In this document: positions 33,578 to 42,236 of the stretch, in pieces
Layout of the letters: the number at the start of each line of letters is the position of its first letter
How positions within the stretch are numbered: the first letter of the stretch is position 1
Assembly (NCBI RefSeq): GCF_030814995.1
Contig: NZ_JAUSVX010000017.1
Span: 62,001 to 126,000, forward strand
Source: Labrys wisconsinensis
GTDB lineage: Bacteria; Pseudomonadota; Alphaproteobacteria; Rhizobiales; Labraceae
Direction: 5' to 3'
DNA: 64,000 nucleotides
Translations under genes and position numbers: made by a program
The notes under the pieces: model-generated
The model's database searches: none
The model's input: the letters and a program-made list of their open reading frames with translations, nothing else
Told to the model about the DNA's origin: nothing

Positions 33578-34864
33578 TCACGGAGCGACGGGCAGGCCGG
33601 TGGCGGCGGCGATCTGGTTGGCGGCGTCGTCGAGCGCGGCCTTGGCGTCGGGATAGCTTCCGGCCAGGAACTTGGTCTGGACCGCGCGGACGACGCTCTC
33701 GGCGTCGTTCTGGAACTGCGTGCCGTGGGTCGGATGGATCTTGGGGAGCGTCGCCAGGATGTCGGTCCAGATCTTCTGGCCGCCCCAGTAGGGTTGCGGC
33801 TGGGAGACAAAGGGGTCTTCCAGCGCGCTGAGCAGGGAGGGCACCAGGCCATAGGCCTTGAGCATGGTCACCTGGCCTTCATTGGTGGCGAGCGTGTATT
33901 TCACATAGGCGTAGGCGGCTTCCTTGCTCTTGGAGCTGGCCGAGATGGCGAGCGAGGAGCCGCCGATATTGGCCGCGCGTGCGCCGTCGGCGGTCACGCC
34001 CGGCATGGGATAGACGCCCCATTGGCCCGCCAGCTTCGGCGCGTTGGTGCGGATCGTGCCCTCGTACCAGCCGCCATACATCTGGGTGGCGACGGTGCCG
34101 GCGCCGTTGGCCGCCACCTTCTCGTCCCAGTTGGCGGGGGCGAGCAGGCCGGCATCCTTCATCTTCCTGATCGCGGCGAGGGCGGCGACGCAGCCGGGCT
34201 GGGCGACGGCGACCGCCTTGCCGTCGGCGGAGAAATAGCCGCAGCCCTGCTCGTTGGCGATCATCCGGAAGAATTCGCTGTCGCCGTTGAAATTGGCCTC
34301 GCTCATGACCACGCCGGGATTGGCCGCCTGGATCTTCTTGCCGGCGGCGATGAAGTCGTCCCAGGTCTTGATCGAGGCCGGGTCGACGCCGGCCTTCTCA
34401 TAGAAGTCGCGGCGATAGAACATCATCACCGGCCCGGAATCCCAGGGCATGGCGTAGACCTTGCCGTCGTGCTCGAGCTCGGCGCGCTTGAAGTCGGGGA
34501 ACCTGGCCGCGTCCTCGGCGCCGTAGCCGAGGGTCTTGAGGTCGGCGAAGCAGTCGGGGAACTGGGTCCAGTAGCTCTCGGCCTTGTAGTTCTCGATCGA
34601 GATGATGTCGGGCAGGCCCTCGCCGCCGGCGGCGCAGGCGGCGATCGACTTGTCGTAGACCGGCTGGTTGCCGATATCCTCGACGGTGACCTTCACGTCG
34701 GGGTAGAGCTTGTTGAAGCCTTCGACGGTCGCCTTGAGCGAGGAGGCGGCGATGTCCCAGCTCCAGATGGTGATGCTGCCCGAGGGCTGCGCCGTCGCGG
34801 TGCCCGCGGCGGCCAACAGGGCAGCAGCGGCGCACAGGCTCGTGTGGCGTAGCGCGATACGCAT
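33578..34864 (-). CDS. Extracellular sugar-binding protein (CUT1 ABC importer)
   Basis: 428 aa with signal peptide (ALRHTSLCAAAALLAAAGTA, cleavage near ATAQPSG). Family-1 binding protein features: SITIWSWDIAASSLKATVEG, FNKLYPDVKVTVEDI, MPWDSGPVMMFYRRDFYEKA, and GGSSLAISASSKSKEAAYAY. First gene of the transporter-fusion-enzyme operon, with the AraC regulator divergent. Ligand unknown. Confidence 0.93.
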   Translation of the reverse strand: MRIALRHTSLCAAAALLAAAGTATAQPSGSITIWSWDIAASSLKATVEGFNKLYPDVKVTVEDIGNQPVYDKSIAACAAGGEGLPDIISIENYKAESYWTQFPDCFADLKTLGYGAEDAARFPDFKRAELEHDGKVYAMPWDSGPVMMFYRRDFYEKAGVDPASIKTWDDFIAAGKKIQAANPGVVMSEANFNGDSEFFRMIANEQGCGYFSADGKAVAVAQPGCVAALAAIRKMKDAGLLAPANWDEKVAANGAGTVATQMYGGWYEGTIRTNAPKLAGQWGVYPMPGVTADGARAANIGGSSLAISASSKSKEAAYAYVKYTLATNEGQVTMLKAYGLVPSLLSALEDPFVSQPQPYWGGQKIWTDILATLPKIHPTHGTQFQNDAESVVRAVQTKFLAGSYPDAKAALDDAANQIAAATGLPVAP

Positions 34865-34951
34865 GGCGTTCTCCTCCCGTCCTTATTTGGCTTTTGTACC
34901 AGCCGGCAGTAGCTTAGCTTCGATTTCCAGCCAGTCCGCGAAAACGGGAAC

Positions 34952-35929
34952 ATGAATTCGGCGGAAAGTAAGGTGGCCGGCAGGCCGGTCTACCAGCCCG
35001 GCGAAGGCGGCGTCGAAGGACGGCCGACCCGGCTGCAGATGTTCCATGCGGTGCCGCTGGTCATGGCCAAGCCGCATTGGCACGCCCAGGTGGAGGTCAA
35101 CTTCATCGCCCGCGGCGCCGTGCACTACCGCATGCACACCCATGAGATCAGCCTCGGCACCGGACAGATCTGCCTGTTCTGGGGCGGGCTGCCGCACCAG
35201 ATGGACGACCTCACCGACGATGCCATCTACGCCGGCGCGCATCTGCCGCTGATCCATTTCTTCCGCCTGAAGCTGCCCGAGGCGGTGCCGCGCCGGCTGA
35301 TGCAGGGGGCGACGCTGGTGACCGGCAGCACGGATGCCTCGGACCAGCACAATTTCGAGCGCTGGAACCGCTATGCCCGCTCCGGCGATCCGGTGAAGGC
35401 GCAGCACGCGGTCGACGAGCTCCTGCTGCGGCTGGAGCGGGTGCGCTTCGAGCCCTACGACCTGGTGCCGGCGCAGCCCCGGTCGGCGCCGTGCGAGGAG
35501 GGCGACCAGCAGTCGACCCGCAAGGTCGGGCGGATGTGCGACTACATCGCCGACAACTTCCTCAACGACATCGATTCGATCGACATCGCCGGGGCGGCGG
35601 AGCTGCATCCCAAATATGCGATGGCCATCTTCAAGCGCGCGACGCGCATGACCATCAATGAATATGTCAGCCTGCTGCGGCTGAGCTATGCGCAGGCGCT
35701 GCTGCTGCGCGACGATGCCAATGTGCTGCGCGTCGCCATGGAGAGCGGCTTCGGCTCGCTCAGCGCCTTCAACAAGCTGTTCCGCAAGGTGGCCGGCATG
35801 TCGCCGTCGGATTTCCGCCGCGATGCCGACAGCCTGCCGCAGCCGCGCCGCGGCCGGCGCCCCCCGGCGCGGTCCGGGCTGGCGGCCGGGCCGGGCGCGG
35901 CGCTGCCGAGCTGGCCTCCGAACTCATGA
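34952..35929 (+). CDS. AraC family regulator with N-terminal cupin domain
   Basis: 325 aa. N-terminal cupin sensor (HWHAQVEVNFIARGAVHYRM; ICLFWGGLPHQM). C-terminal double HTH: ADNFLNDIDSIDIAGAAELH, TRMTINEYVSLLRLSYAQAL and MESGFGSLSAFNKLFRKVAG. The tail after residue 295 is Pro/Arg-rich and may be frame run-on. Divergent from the CUT1 sugar operon with an 87-bp gap, so it is the likely activator of that operon (inference). Confidence 0.92.
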   Translation: MNSAESKVAGRPVYQPGEGGVEGRPTRLQMFHAVPLVMAKPHWHAQVEVNFIARGAVHYRMHTHEISLGTGQICLFWGGLPHQMDDLTDDAIYAGAHLPLIHFFRLKLPEAVPRRLMQGATLVTGSTDASDQHNFERWNRYARSGDPVKAQHAVDELLLRLERVRFEPYDLVPAQPRSAPCEEGDQQSTRKVGRMCDYIADNFLNDIDSIDIAGAAELHPKYAMAIFKRATRMTINEYVSLLRLSYAQALLLRDDANVLRVAMESGFGSLSAFNKLFRKVAGMSPSDFRRDADSLPQPRRGRRPPARSGLAAGPGAALPSWPPNS

Positions 35930-36478
35930 GCATCCTGCCCCGGACCGGGCGGAGCGGGGCGCGGCGCCGGGCTCGTCCCGGCCGACGGAGCGCAGGAAGG
36001 CGGCGGCCTCCGTCGGGCTCCTGAGGACGATCAGCCGGCCCTCGAAAGCGGCGAGCGACGCCAGCACGCGCGGGCGCTGGTCGCGGTTGAAGCGCGCGAC
36101 GTAGCGGATGAAGGAGAGCGTCAGGCGCTCGGGGCAGCCCGGCGTCATGTCGTGGCGGGTGTGGCCGAACCATTGCACGGCGCGGCGGCACACCCGCCAC
36201 AGACATCGCCAGGCCGGGAAGTCGAAGAACACCACCGTGTCGGCCGCTGCCACGCGCGGCGCGAGCGTGCGGGTGTAGTTGCCGTCCATGACCCAGGCCG
36301 GCCCGGCGGTGAGCGTCTGCACCGCCGCGCCCCATTCGTCCTCCTGGCGCGGGATCCAGCCCGGCCGCCAATAGTGCTGGTCGAGGTGGATCAGCGGCAG
36401 GCCGCTGCGCTCGCTGAGCTCGCGCGCGAGCGTCGACTTGCCGGCGCCGGAGCAGCCGATGATCAGGACCCTCTGCAT
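35924..36478 (-). CDS. P-loop small-molecule kinase-like ATPase (adenylate-kinase/FlaR-like)
   Basis: 184 aa. Walker A GCSGAGKSTLARELSE at residue 8, then LIHLDQHYWRPGW and VMDGNYTRTL, the signature of the 'DNA topology modulation/FlaR' subgroup of AAA kinases. Substrate unknown. Its stop overlaps the araC stop region by 6 bp. Confidence 0.85.
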   Translation of the reverse strand: MQRVLIIGCSGAGKSTLARELSERSGLPLIHLDQHYWRPGWIPRQEDEWGAAVQTLTAGPAWVMDGNYTRTLAPRVAAADTVVFFDFPAWRCLWRVCRRAVQWFGHTRHDMTPGCPERLTLSFIRYVARFNRDQRPRVLASLAAFEGRLIVLRSPTEAAAFLRSVGRDEPGAAPRSARSGAGCS

Positions 36479-36549
36479 GCCCCCCTTTTACCATGCGTCG
36501 CCCGCCGGCCCGAAGCCCCCGGGGCGGGCGGGGGCTGCGCGTTCTCGCC

Positions 36550-36957
36550 TCAGGCGGCCGGGCCCGCCCCTTCGAAGGCGAAGCCCTCGTCCGCCCAGCC
36601 CGTGATGCCGCCGATCATCACCTTGACCGGCAGGCCGAGCCTGGCCAGGCGCAGGGCGGCCTTGTCGGTGCCGTTGCAGTGCGGACCGGCGCAGTAGACG
36701 ACGAACAGCGTGCCGACCGGCCACTCCGCCATGCGGCCGGCCGTCATCTTGCCGTGCGGCAGGTTGATCGCGCCGGGAACATGCGCGCGAGTGTAGAGGG
36801 CGGGGCCGCGCACGTCGAGCAGCACGAAGTCGGCCGAGCCCGTGCGCAAGGCCTCGTGCACGTCCCAGCAATCGGTCTCGAAGGCGAGGCGGCGGGCATA
36901 GTGGGCGGCGACCGCCTCGGGAGAGGCGGCAGGGATCTCGGTGACGCGGCTCGGCAT
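36550..36957 (-). CDS. Rhodanese-like domain protein
   Basis: 135 aa, one rhodanese domain: DFVLLDVRGPALYTRAHVPG, AINLPHGKM, and the active-site loop VVYCAGPHCNGTDKAA with the catalytic Cys. Sulfur-carrier role plausible; substrate unknown. Divergent from the glxA-like gene 63 bp away. Confidence 0.88.
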   Translation of the reverse strand: MPSRVTEIPAASPEAVAAHYARRLAFETDCWDVHEALRTGSADFVLLDVRGPALYTRAHVPGAINLPHGKMTAGRMAEWPVGTLFVVYCAGPHCNGTDKAALRLARLGLPVKVMIGGITGWADEGFAFEGAGPAA

Positions 36958-37020
36958 GGCTGGCTCCTCTTGGAACGGTGCGAGCATGGCGGCTGGGATC
37001 GCGCTTGCCCATTGGCCGGA

Positions 37021-38094
37021 ATGCCAAGTAACGTCGAGATCGTGCCAACCGCTCCGCCCGCCCCATCCGGTCCCCTGGTCGCCGTGCTCGCCTATGACGG
37101 GCTGTGCACCTTCGAGTTCGGCATCGCCTACGAAGTGTTCGGGCTGCCCCGGCCGGAGATGGGTCCGGACTGGTATCGCTACCGCGTCGCCGCGATCGAA
37201 CCGGGGCCGCTGCGCGCCGCGGGCGGGCTGACGGTCCATGTCGACGATGGCCTGGAGATTCTCGAGGAGGCCGACCTCGTCGTCGTCCCCGGCTGGCGCG
37301 GCATCGACGCCGCGGTGCCGGCGCACCTGGTCGCGGCGCTGCAGCGGGCGCAGCGGCGCGGGGCGCGCATCCTGACGCTGTGCTCCGGCATCGTCGTGCC
37401 GGCCGCGGCGGGGCTGCTGGCCGGGCGGCGCGCCACCACCCATTGGCGCTACGTGCCGCACGTCGCGGCGCGCTTTCCCGACATCCTCCTCGATCCCGAC
37501 GTGCTCTATGTCGACGCGGGCGACGTGCTGACCGCGGCGGGCAGCGCCGCCGGCATCGATCTGTGCCTGCACGTGGTGCGGGGCGATTTCGGCCCGGACG
37601 CCGCCAACGGCGTCGCCCGCCGCCTGGTGGTGCCGCCGCATCGCGAGGGCGGCCAGGCTCAGTTCATCCTGGCGCCGGTGCCGCGGGAGCGCGAGGGCGC
37701 GCGCCTCGGCCCGCTGATCCACTGGATGCGCGAGCGCCTCGACCGCGACCAGCCGGTGCGCCTGCTCGCCCAGCGGGCGGGCATGAGCCTGCGCACCTTC
37801 CAGCGCCGCTTCGAGGCGGCGACCGGGCTGCCGCCCGGCGAATGGCTGCTGCAGGAGCGCCTGCGCCACGCCCGCGACCTGCTCGAGCGCGACATGCGCG
37901 CCACGCTCGACGACGTCGCCGCCGCCAGCGGCTTCGGCACGCTCGCGACCATGCGCCACCATTTCCGCGCCCGCCTCGGCACCAGCCCGGGCGCCTATCG
38001 CGAGCGCTTCGCGCTGCAGCCGCCGCAAAAGAAAACGGCGCCGCACGAGGCGGCGCCGTTTCGCAAAGGGGTGGATGCGTTCAGTGGGCGCTGA
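37021..38094 (+). CDS. GlxA/FtrA family regulator: DJ-1/PfpI domain + AraC HTH
   Basis: 357 aa. The N-terminal class-I amidotransferase-like domain has LVAVLAYDGLCTFEFGIAYE and LTLCSGIVVPAAAGLLAGRR with the nucleophile-elbow Cys. The C-terminal AraC double HTH has LLAQRAGMSLRTFQRRFEAA and VAAASGFGTLATMRHHFRAR. Family activators govern amine, nitrile or osmolyte catabolism; target unknown. The normal protein end (YRERFALQP) is followed by 20 residues encoded by a hairpin, the terminator of the converging small gene, so the 3' tail is probably non-functional. Confidence 0.9.
   Translation: MPSNVEIVPTAPPAPSGPLVAVLAYDGLCTFEFGIAYEVFGLPRPEMGPDWYRYRVAAIEPGPLRAAGGLTVHVDDGLEILEEADLVVVPGWRGIDAAVPAHLVAALQRAQRRGARILTLCSGIVVPAAAGLLAGRRATTHWRYVPHVAARFPDILLDPDVLYVDAGDVLTAAGSAAGIDLCLHVVRGDFGPDAANGVARRLVVPPHREGGQAQFILAPVPREREGARLGPLIHWMRERLDRDQPVRLLAQRAGMSLRTFQRRFEAATGLPPGEWLLQERLRHARDLLERDMRATLDDVAAASGFGTLATMRHHFRARLGTSPGAYRERFALQPPQKKTAPHEAAPFRKGVDAFSGR
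38033..38061 (-). terminator. Intrinsic terminator for the minus-strand small ORF, embedded in the glxA-like 3' end
   Basis: AAACGGCGCCGC (38033-38044) and GCGGCGCCGTTT (38050-38061) form a perfect 12-bp stem with a 5-nt loop. Read on the minus strand it is followed by TCTTTTGC, a U-rich tail, 20 bp past the stop of the 33-codon ORF. On the plus strand it is followed by CGC only, so its orientation favours the minus strand. Confidence 0.7.
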
Positions 38095-38182
38095 AGGTCA
38101 TCAGGGCCAGCGCGCTGCGCGCGGGGCTGGCCTGCTGACGAATCCTCGCGGCGGCCACGAGCATCCGGAGAAAGGCGATCAT
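38081..38182 (-). CDS. Putative small gene, 33 aa, unknown function
   Basis: ATG at 38182, stop at 38081. The sequence is MIAFLRMLVAAARIRQQASP followed by ARSALALMTFSAH: an amphipathic basic peptide with a hydrophobic start. Too short for standard gene finding. Support comes from the terminator placed exactly past its stop and from a TATAGG-like element about 55 bp upstream on its strand; no strong RBS is seen. It could instead be the coding shadow of a small RNA. Confidence 0.4.
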   Translation of the reverse strand: MIAFLRMLVAAARIRQQASPARSALALMTFSAH

Positions 38183-38378
38183 TGTCTCGAACCAGGGCCG
38201 GCGGCCCCTTGGTCTCCTCTATTGATGGCGCTCCTATAGCTCAGCCGAGAGACTAAGGCCAGCTTGCCCGGGCGGCGGGGCGCGCTGGACAGCCATGCGG
38301 GCGGCGCAGAGGGCTTCGACGAAGTTTTATCGCCGCGAGAGAATTGCAGGATAGGACGCTCTTCTTTAAATCTTCGCC

Positions 38379-38867
38379 ATGCGCTTCAAGGAAACGACCT
38401 TTCGCCAGCGGCTGGGACGGCTGATGATGCCGTTCTTCATGATTTATTTTCGCCTGCACCGCGGCATGACCTTCGGGGTGCGCGGCGCCGTGCTCGACGG
38501 GGAGGGGCGGGTGTTCCTGGTCAAGCACACCTATGTTCCCGGCTGGTACCTGCCCGGCGGCGGTGTCGATCCCGGCGAGACGGCGGAGGAGGCGCTGGCG
38601 CGCGAATTGATGGAGGAGGGCAATATCCGCCTCACCGGGCCGGCCGAGCTCCAGGGGCTGCACCTCAACCGGGAGGTCAGCCGGCGCGACCATGTCGCCT
38701 TCTACATCGTGCGCGCCTTCGAGCAGACCGCGCCGCGCGGCGCCGACGACGAGATCGCCGCCTGCGGCTTCTTTCCGCTCGACGCCCTGCCGGAGGACGC
38801 CACGGCGGCGACGCGGCGGCGGATCGACGAGATTGCCGGCCGGCGCCGGCCCGACGGCTCCTGGTAG
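38379..38867 (+). CDS. NUDIX hydrolase
   Basis: 162 aa. Nudix box GGGVDPGETAEEALARELME followed by EGN, at about residue 58. The N-terminus (LMMPFFMIYFRLHRGMTFGV) is hydrophobic and may associate with membrane. Substrate unknown. The 3' side runs toward a GNAT gene on the same strand after a 207-bp gap with no visible gene. Confidence 0.88.
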   Translation: MRFKETTFRQRLGRLMMPFFMIYFRLHRGMTFGVRGAVLDGEGRVFLVKHTYVPGWYLPGGGVDPGETAEEALARELMEEGNIRLTGPAELQGLHLNREVSRRDHVAFYIVRAFEQTAPRGADDEIAACGFFPLDALPEDATAATRRRIDEIAGRRRPDGSW

Positions 38868-39074
38868 GGCGCACCGACCGGGCCGCGGCCGCGCGCCCCG
38901 TGCCGAAAGGCACCGGCCGGGCCTTCCAAGCGGCGGCGGACCGTGCTAAGCGGCGCGCCATGTCGATTTTCCGCTCCCAGCGACGACGAGCCGCGGGCAG
39001 GACCCGCACTCCTCAGCACGCCTGACCGGCAGCGCCGGCCGGGCGCGACCCGCTTCCGACCGGACCCGACACGA

Positions 39075-39572
39075 ATGCCCGACATCCCCATCGACCTGTT
39101 GACCGAGCGGCCCGAGGACGGCCCGGCCATCGACAAGCTGCACGAGCGCGCCTTCGGCCCCGGCCGCTTCGCCCGCACCGCCTTCCGCCTGCGCGAAGGC
39201 GTGCCGCCGCGGCTGGACCTTTCCTTCGTGGCTCGGGTCGGGTCGATGATCGTCGGCTCGAACCGCCTGACCCCGATCGCTATCGGCGGCCACCCGGCGC
39301 TGCTGCTCGGACCGCTGACCGTGGAGCCGGCCTTCCGCTCGCGCGGCATCGGCATGGCGCTGCTGCAGACCTCGCTGGAGGCAGCGGCGGCAGACGGGCA
39401 CCGGCTGGTGATCCTGGTCGGCGACGAGCCCTACTACGGCCGCATCGGCTTCCGGCGGGTGCCGGTGGGCCAGGTGACGCTGCCCGGCCCGGTCGACCCG
39501 CAACGCCTCCTGGTCAAGGAACTGGCCGAGGGAGCTTTCCACGGCGTCGCGGGCATGGCGCGGGGACGCTGA
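39075..39572 (+). CDS. GNAT N-acetyltransferase (YhbS-like)
   Basis: 165 aa. Acetyl-CoA motif LTVEPAFRSRGIGMALLQTS, then LVILVGDEPYYGRIGFRRV, characteristic of the COG3153 (YhbS) group. ATG at 39075 is chosen because the family N-terminus begins about here (IDLLTERPEDGPAIDKLHER). It converges on the Sel1-repeat gene with a 5-bp gap. Confidence 0.88.
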   Translation: MPDIPIDLLTERPEDGPAIDKLHERAFGPGRFARTAFRLREGVPPRLDLSFVARVGSMIVGSNRLTPIAIGGHPALLLGPLTVEPAFRSRGIGMALLQTSLEAAAADGHRLVILVGDEPYYGRIGFRRVPVGQVTLPGPVDPQRLLVKELAEGAFHGVAGMARGR

Positions 39573-39577
39573 GGGAG

Positions 39578-40684
39578 CTACTGCCCGTCGTCGGCATCGG
39601 CGGTCTTGGCGTCGTCCGAGCTCTCCGCGTCCTCCGCCTTGTCGCGCCAGGACTGGGCCTGCGCCGCGTCCCGGGGCACGCCCCTGCCGGCCTCGTAGAG
39701 CGCCGCCAGGTTGAGCATGGCCTGCGCATTGTTCAGGCCCGCCGCCTTTTCGTAGAGCGCCTTCGCTTTCGCCAGATCGGCGGGAACGCCGAGCCCGTGC
39801 TCATAGGCCCAGCCGAGATTGTCGGTGCCGGCGGCATCGCCCGCCTGCTCGGCCTTGCCGTAGAGCTCGAACGCCTCCTTCTCGGATTTCGGACCGCCGC
39901 GGCCGTCGAGATACATGTTGCCGAGGGCGGAGAGCGCGCCGGTGTTGCCGGCCTCGATCGCCTTGCGGTACCAGGCGCGAGCGGCCATCGGGTCGGCCGG
40001 CACACCGGTTCCGGCCTCGTAGACGGCGCCGAGATTGTACATCGCCTGCGCCTGGCCCTTGGCCGCCGCCTCCTCGTAGAGGGCCTTGGCCCGCTTCGGG
40101 TCGCGGGCGACGCCGGCGCCGGTCTCGTAGGCCCAGCCGAGATTGGTGGTGCCGTCGGCATCGCCGGCCTCGTGCGACCTGCGGAGCAGCGCGAAGGCTT
40201 TGGCGTCGTCCTTCTTCACGCCTTCGCCATCGGCATAGAGCGCGGCCAGGTTGTTCATGGCCAGCGGCAGGCCGGCGTCGGCGGCCCGGCCGTAGAAAGC
40301 GATCGCCTTGGCGAAATCCTTGTCCACGCCCTCGCCGCGCTCGTAGAGCGCGCCGAGATTGTTGAGCGCATAGAGATGGCCGGCCGCGGCGGCCTTCCCG
40401 TACCAGGCGACGGCGTCCCGGGCCTTGCCGCCGGCCTCCAGCGCACGGCCGAGCTGGAAGGCGAAGCGCCGCACCTTGGGCTCCGCCGCCACGGCCTTGC
40501 GGCAGGCGGCGACCGCCGCCGGCGCCGCGATCGCCGCGAAGGCGACGCCGGCCACCCCGGCCGGCTTGTCGGGATCGGCGGGATAGCTCGCCAGGACGTC
40601 GCAATCCGTGGCGGCGGGCGCTGCCGCGGCCGGCGCGGCGAGGAGCGGCAGGAGCGCGGCGAGAGCGAGGGCAAGGCGGGACAC
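39578..40684 (-). CDS. Sel1-like tetratricopeptide-repeat exported protein
   Basis: 368 aa from a GTG start with AGGAGGT just upstream. Signal peptide SRLALALAALLPLLAAPAAA. The rest is about seven to eight 36-residue Sel1 repeats, each with A-x2-LGxxY-x-x-G-x-GV (e.g. ALNNLGALYERGEGVDKDFA, TTNLGWAYETGAGVARDPKR), ending in an acidic tail. Such periplasmic solenoids mediate protein contacts. Repeats show in the DNA as a 108-bp imperfect period. Confidence 0.9.
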   Translation of the reverse strand: MSRLALALAALLPLLAAPAAAAPAATDCDVLASYPADPDKPAGVAGVAFAAIAAPAAVAACRKAVAAEPKVRRFAFQLGRALEAGGKARDAVAWYGKAAAAGHLYALNNLGALYERGEGVDKDFAKAIAFYGRAADAGLPLAMNNLAALYADGEGVKKDDAKAFALLRRSHEAGDADGTTNLGWAYETGAGVARDPKRAKALYEEAAAKGQAQAMYNLGAVYEAGTGVPADPMAARAWYRKAIEAGNTGALSALGNMYLDGRGGPKSEKEAFELYGKAEQAGDAAGTDNLGWAYEHGLGVPADLAKAKALYEKAAGLNNAQAMLNLAALYEAGRGVPRDAAQAQSWRDKAEDAESSDDAKTADADDGQ

Positions 40685-40758
40685 GGCACCTCCTGCGGCA
40701 GACGACGGCAGCCCATCCTGACAGCGCGGGAAAGGCGTGGGGTTCCGCCCGGAACAGC

Positions 40759-41976
40759 TTACGCCGTGGCGTCGATGGCGGCGCGCAGGATCCGCTCCCA
40801 TGCCTCGGCGTCGGCGGGATAGTCGGCATCGATCCAGCGCCGCTCGGCCTCCTGCAGCACGCGGCCGAGCCGCGGGCCGGGCGCGACGCCGAGCCGCGCC
40901 GCCCGTGCCCCGCTGAACGGGCTCTTCGGCGGCGGCCAGGCCTCGGCCAGGTCGAGGACGGGCCGCCATCCCGCATCGCCGGAGCGGGCCCATGCCAGCA
41001 GCACGGCATCGCGGAAATCGGCCTCCCGCAAGCGGTAGAGCAGGTCGCGGGCGGGTTTTCCGGCCAGCGGGGCGCGGAGCCGCTCGCCGGTCGCCGCCAT
41101 GACCTCGAGCCGTCGCGCCTCCGCATTGGCGAGGCGCAGCCGTTCGGCGAGGCGGGCGGCGTCCTCGCGCACGAACAGGGCCAGGGCGCCGAGGCGGCGC
41201 ACCGGGTCCGGCGCCAGCCCCCGTGCCGCCTCCAGCGCCGCGAGGCGACGGAACGCCGCGACGCGGGCGACGCCGCCGAAGAGGGCGAGGAGGAAGCCGG
41301 CCCCGTCCATCTCGGCCAGCACGTCGCCGGCACCGGGGGCGAGGAGGAGCTTGATGAGCTCGGCCCGCACCCGCTCCCGCGACAGCAGCGCGAGGCCGCC
41401 GCGCCCGCGCACGGCAGCGGCCATGGCCGTCGCGTCGACCGGGCCCTCGCCGAAGCGGGCGTGGAAGCGGAACAGGCGCAGGATGCGCAGATAGTCCTCG
41501 GCGATGCGCCTGTCGGCATCGCCGATGAAGCGCACCCGCCGCGCCGCGATGTCGGCGAGGCCTCCGGCATAGTCGTGCACCGTGCCCTCGCGCGACAGCG
41601 ACAGGGCGTTGATGGTGAAGTCGCGGCGCAGGGCGTCGGCGGCGAAGTCGCGGCCGAAGCGGACCACGGCATGGCGGCCGTCGGTCTCGACGTCCTGGCG
41701 CAGCGTCGTCACCTCGAAGGCCTGGCCGCCGGCAATCACGGTGACCGTGCCGTGGTCGATGCCGGTCGGCACCACCTTCCAATGCGCCGCCGTGCAGCGC
41801 TGCACGACGACGTCGGGCGTCGCCGTCGTGGCGATGTCCCAGTCGGCCACCTGCTCGTCGAGGAGGGCGTTGCGCACCGCGCCGCCGACGACGCGCGCCT
41901 CCTCGCCGTCGTGGTCGAGCGCGGCGAGGACCGTGCTGAGCGGGGGCTGTGCCAGCCAGGGGAAGCGGGGCGTCAT
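40759..41976 (-). CDS. cca: CCA tRNA nucleotidyltransferase / poly(A) polymerase-type
   Basis: 405 aa. Catalytic motif VVGGAVRNALLDEQVADWDI (G-G-x-V-R and DxD-type), RRDFTINAL, and RFIGDADRRIAEDYLRILRL then FRFHARF, class-II tRNA nucleotidyltransferase signatures. It adds or repairs the 3' CCA of tRNAs. ATGA overlap with the DUF6111 gene; the CoA pyrophosphatase-DUF6111-cca trio is a recurrent Rhizobiales arrangement. Confidence 0.93.
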   Translation of the reverse strand: MTPRFPWLAQPPLSTVLAALDHDGEEARVVGGAVRNALLDEQVADWDIATTATPDVVVQRCTAAHWKVVPTGIDHGTVTVIAGGQAFEVTTLRQDVETDGRHAVVRFGRDFAADALRRDFTINALSLSREGTVHDYAGGLADIAARRVRFIGDADRRIAEDYLRILRLFRFHARFGEGPVDATAMAAAVRGRGGLALLSRERVRAELIKLLLAPGAGDVLAEMDGAGFLLALFGGVARVAAFRRLAALEAARGLAPDPVRRLGALALFVREDAARLAERLRLANAEARRLEVMAATGERLRAPLAGKPARDLLYRLREADFRDAVLLAWARSGDAGWRPVLDLAEAWPPPKSPFSGARAARLGVAPGPRLGRVLQEAERRWIDADYPADAEAWERILRAAIDATA

Positions 41977-42236
41977 TGCATCGTCGGCTCGACCAGCTTG
42001 CCGTTCTCCAGATGGGCGGGGACATAGACGCTGCCGGCCGGAGCGCCGCCGAAATGGCCGACCAGGCCGAGGCCGATCCCGGTGGTCACCAGGGCGCCGA
42101 GGAGCAGCCAGAGCAGCGGCGCGTTGCGCCAGGCCCGGCGCTCCATCGGATTGATTCGCTTCATCGCGAGCCACAGCGCATAGAGCGCGAAGGGGATCAG
42201 GAAGAGCAGCAGCTCGTAGAGCAGGGGCCGCGCCAT
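41973..42236 (-). CDS. DUF6111 family small membrane protein
   Basis: 87 aa, two membrane helices (YELLLFLIPFALYALWLAMK and LLWLLLGALVTTGIGLGLVG) joined by a basic loop, then a short periplasmic tail (GSVYVPAHLENGKLVEPTMQ). Function unknown. Starts within the stop of the CoA pyrophosphatase gene and overlaps cca by 4 bp, so co-translated with both. Confidence 0.85.
   Translation of the reverse strand: MARPLLYELLLFLIPFALYALWLAMKRINPMERRAWRNAPLLWLLLGALVTTGIGLGLVGHFGGAPAGSVYVPAHLENGKLVEPTMQ

Noticed and set aside
38225-38265. tRNA-like D-arm sequence (TATAGCTCAG) near the small ORF
   Set aside because: No matching acceptor, anticodon or T-arm (no GTTCRA at the right distance).
39578-40684. 108-bp periodic DNA repeats resembling an array
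   Set aside because: They encode Sel1 protein repeats with diverged third positions, not CRISPR or satellite repeats.
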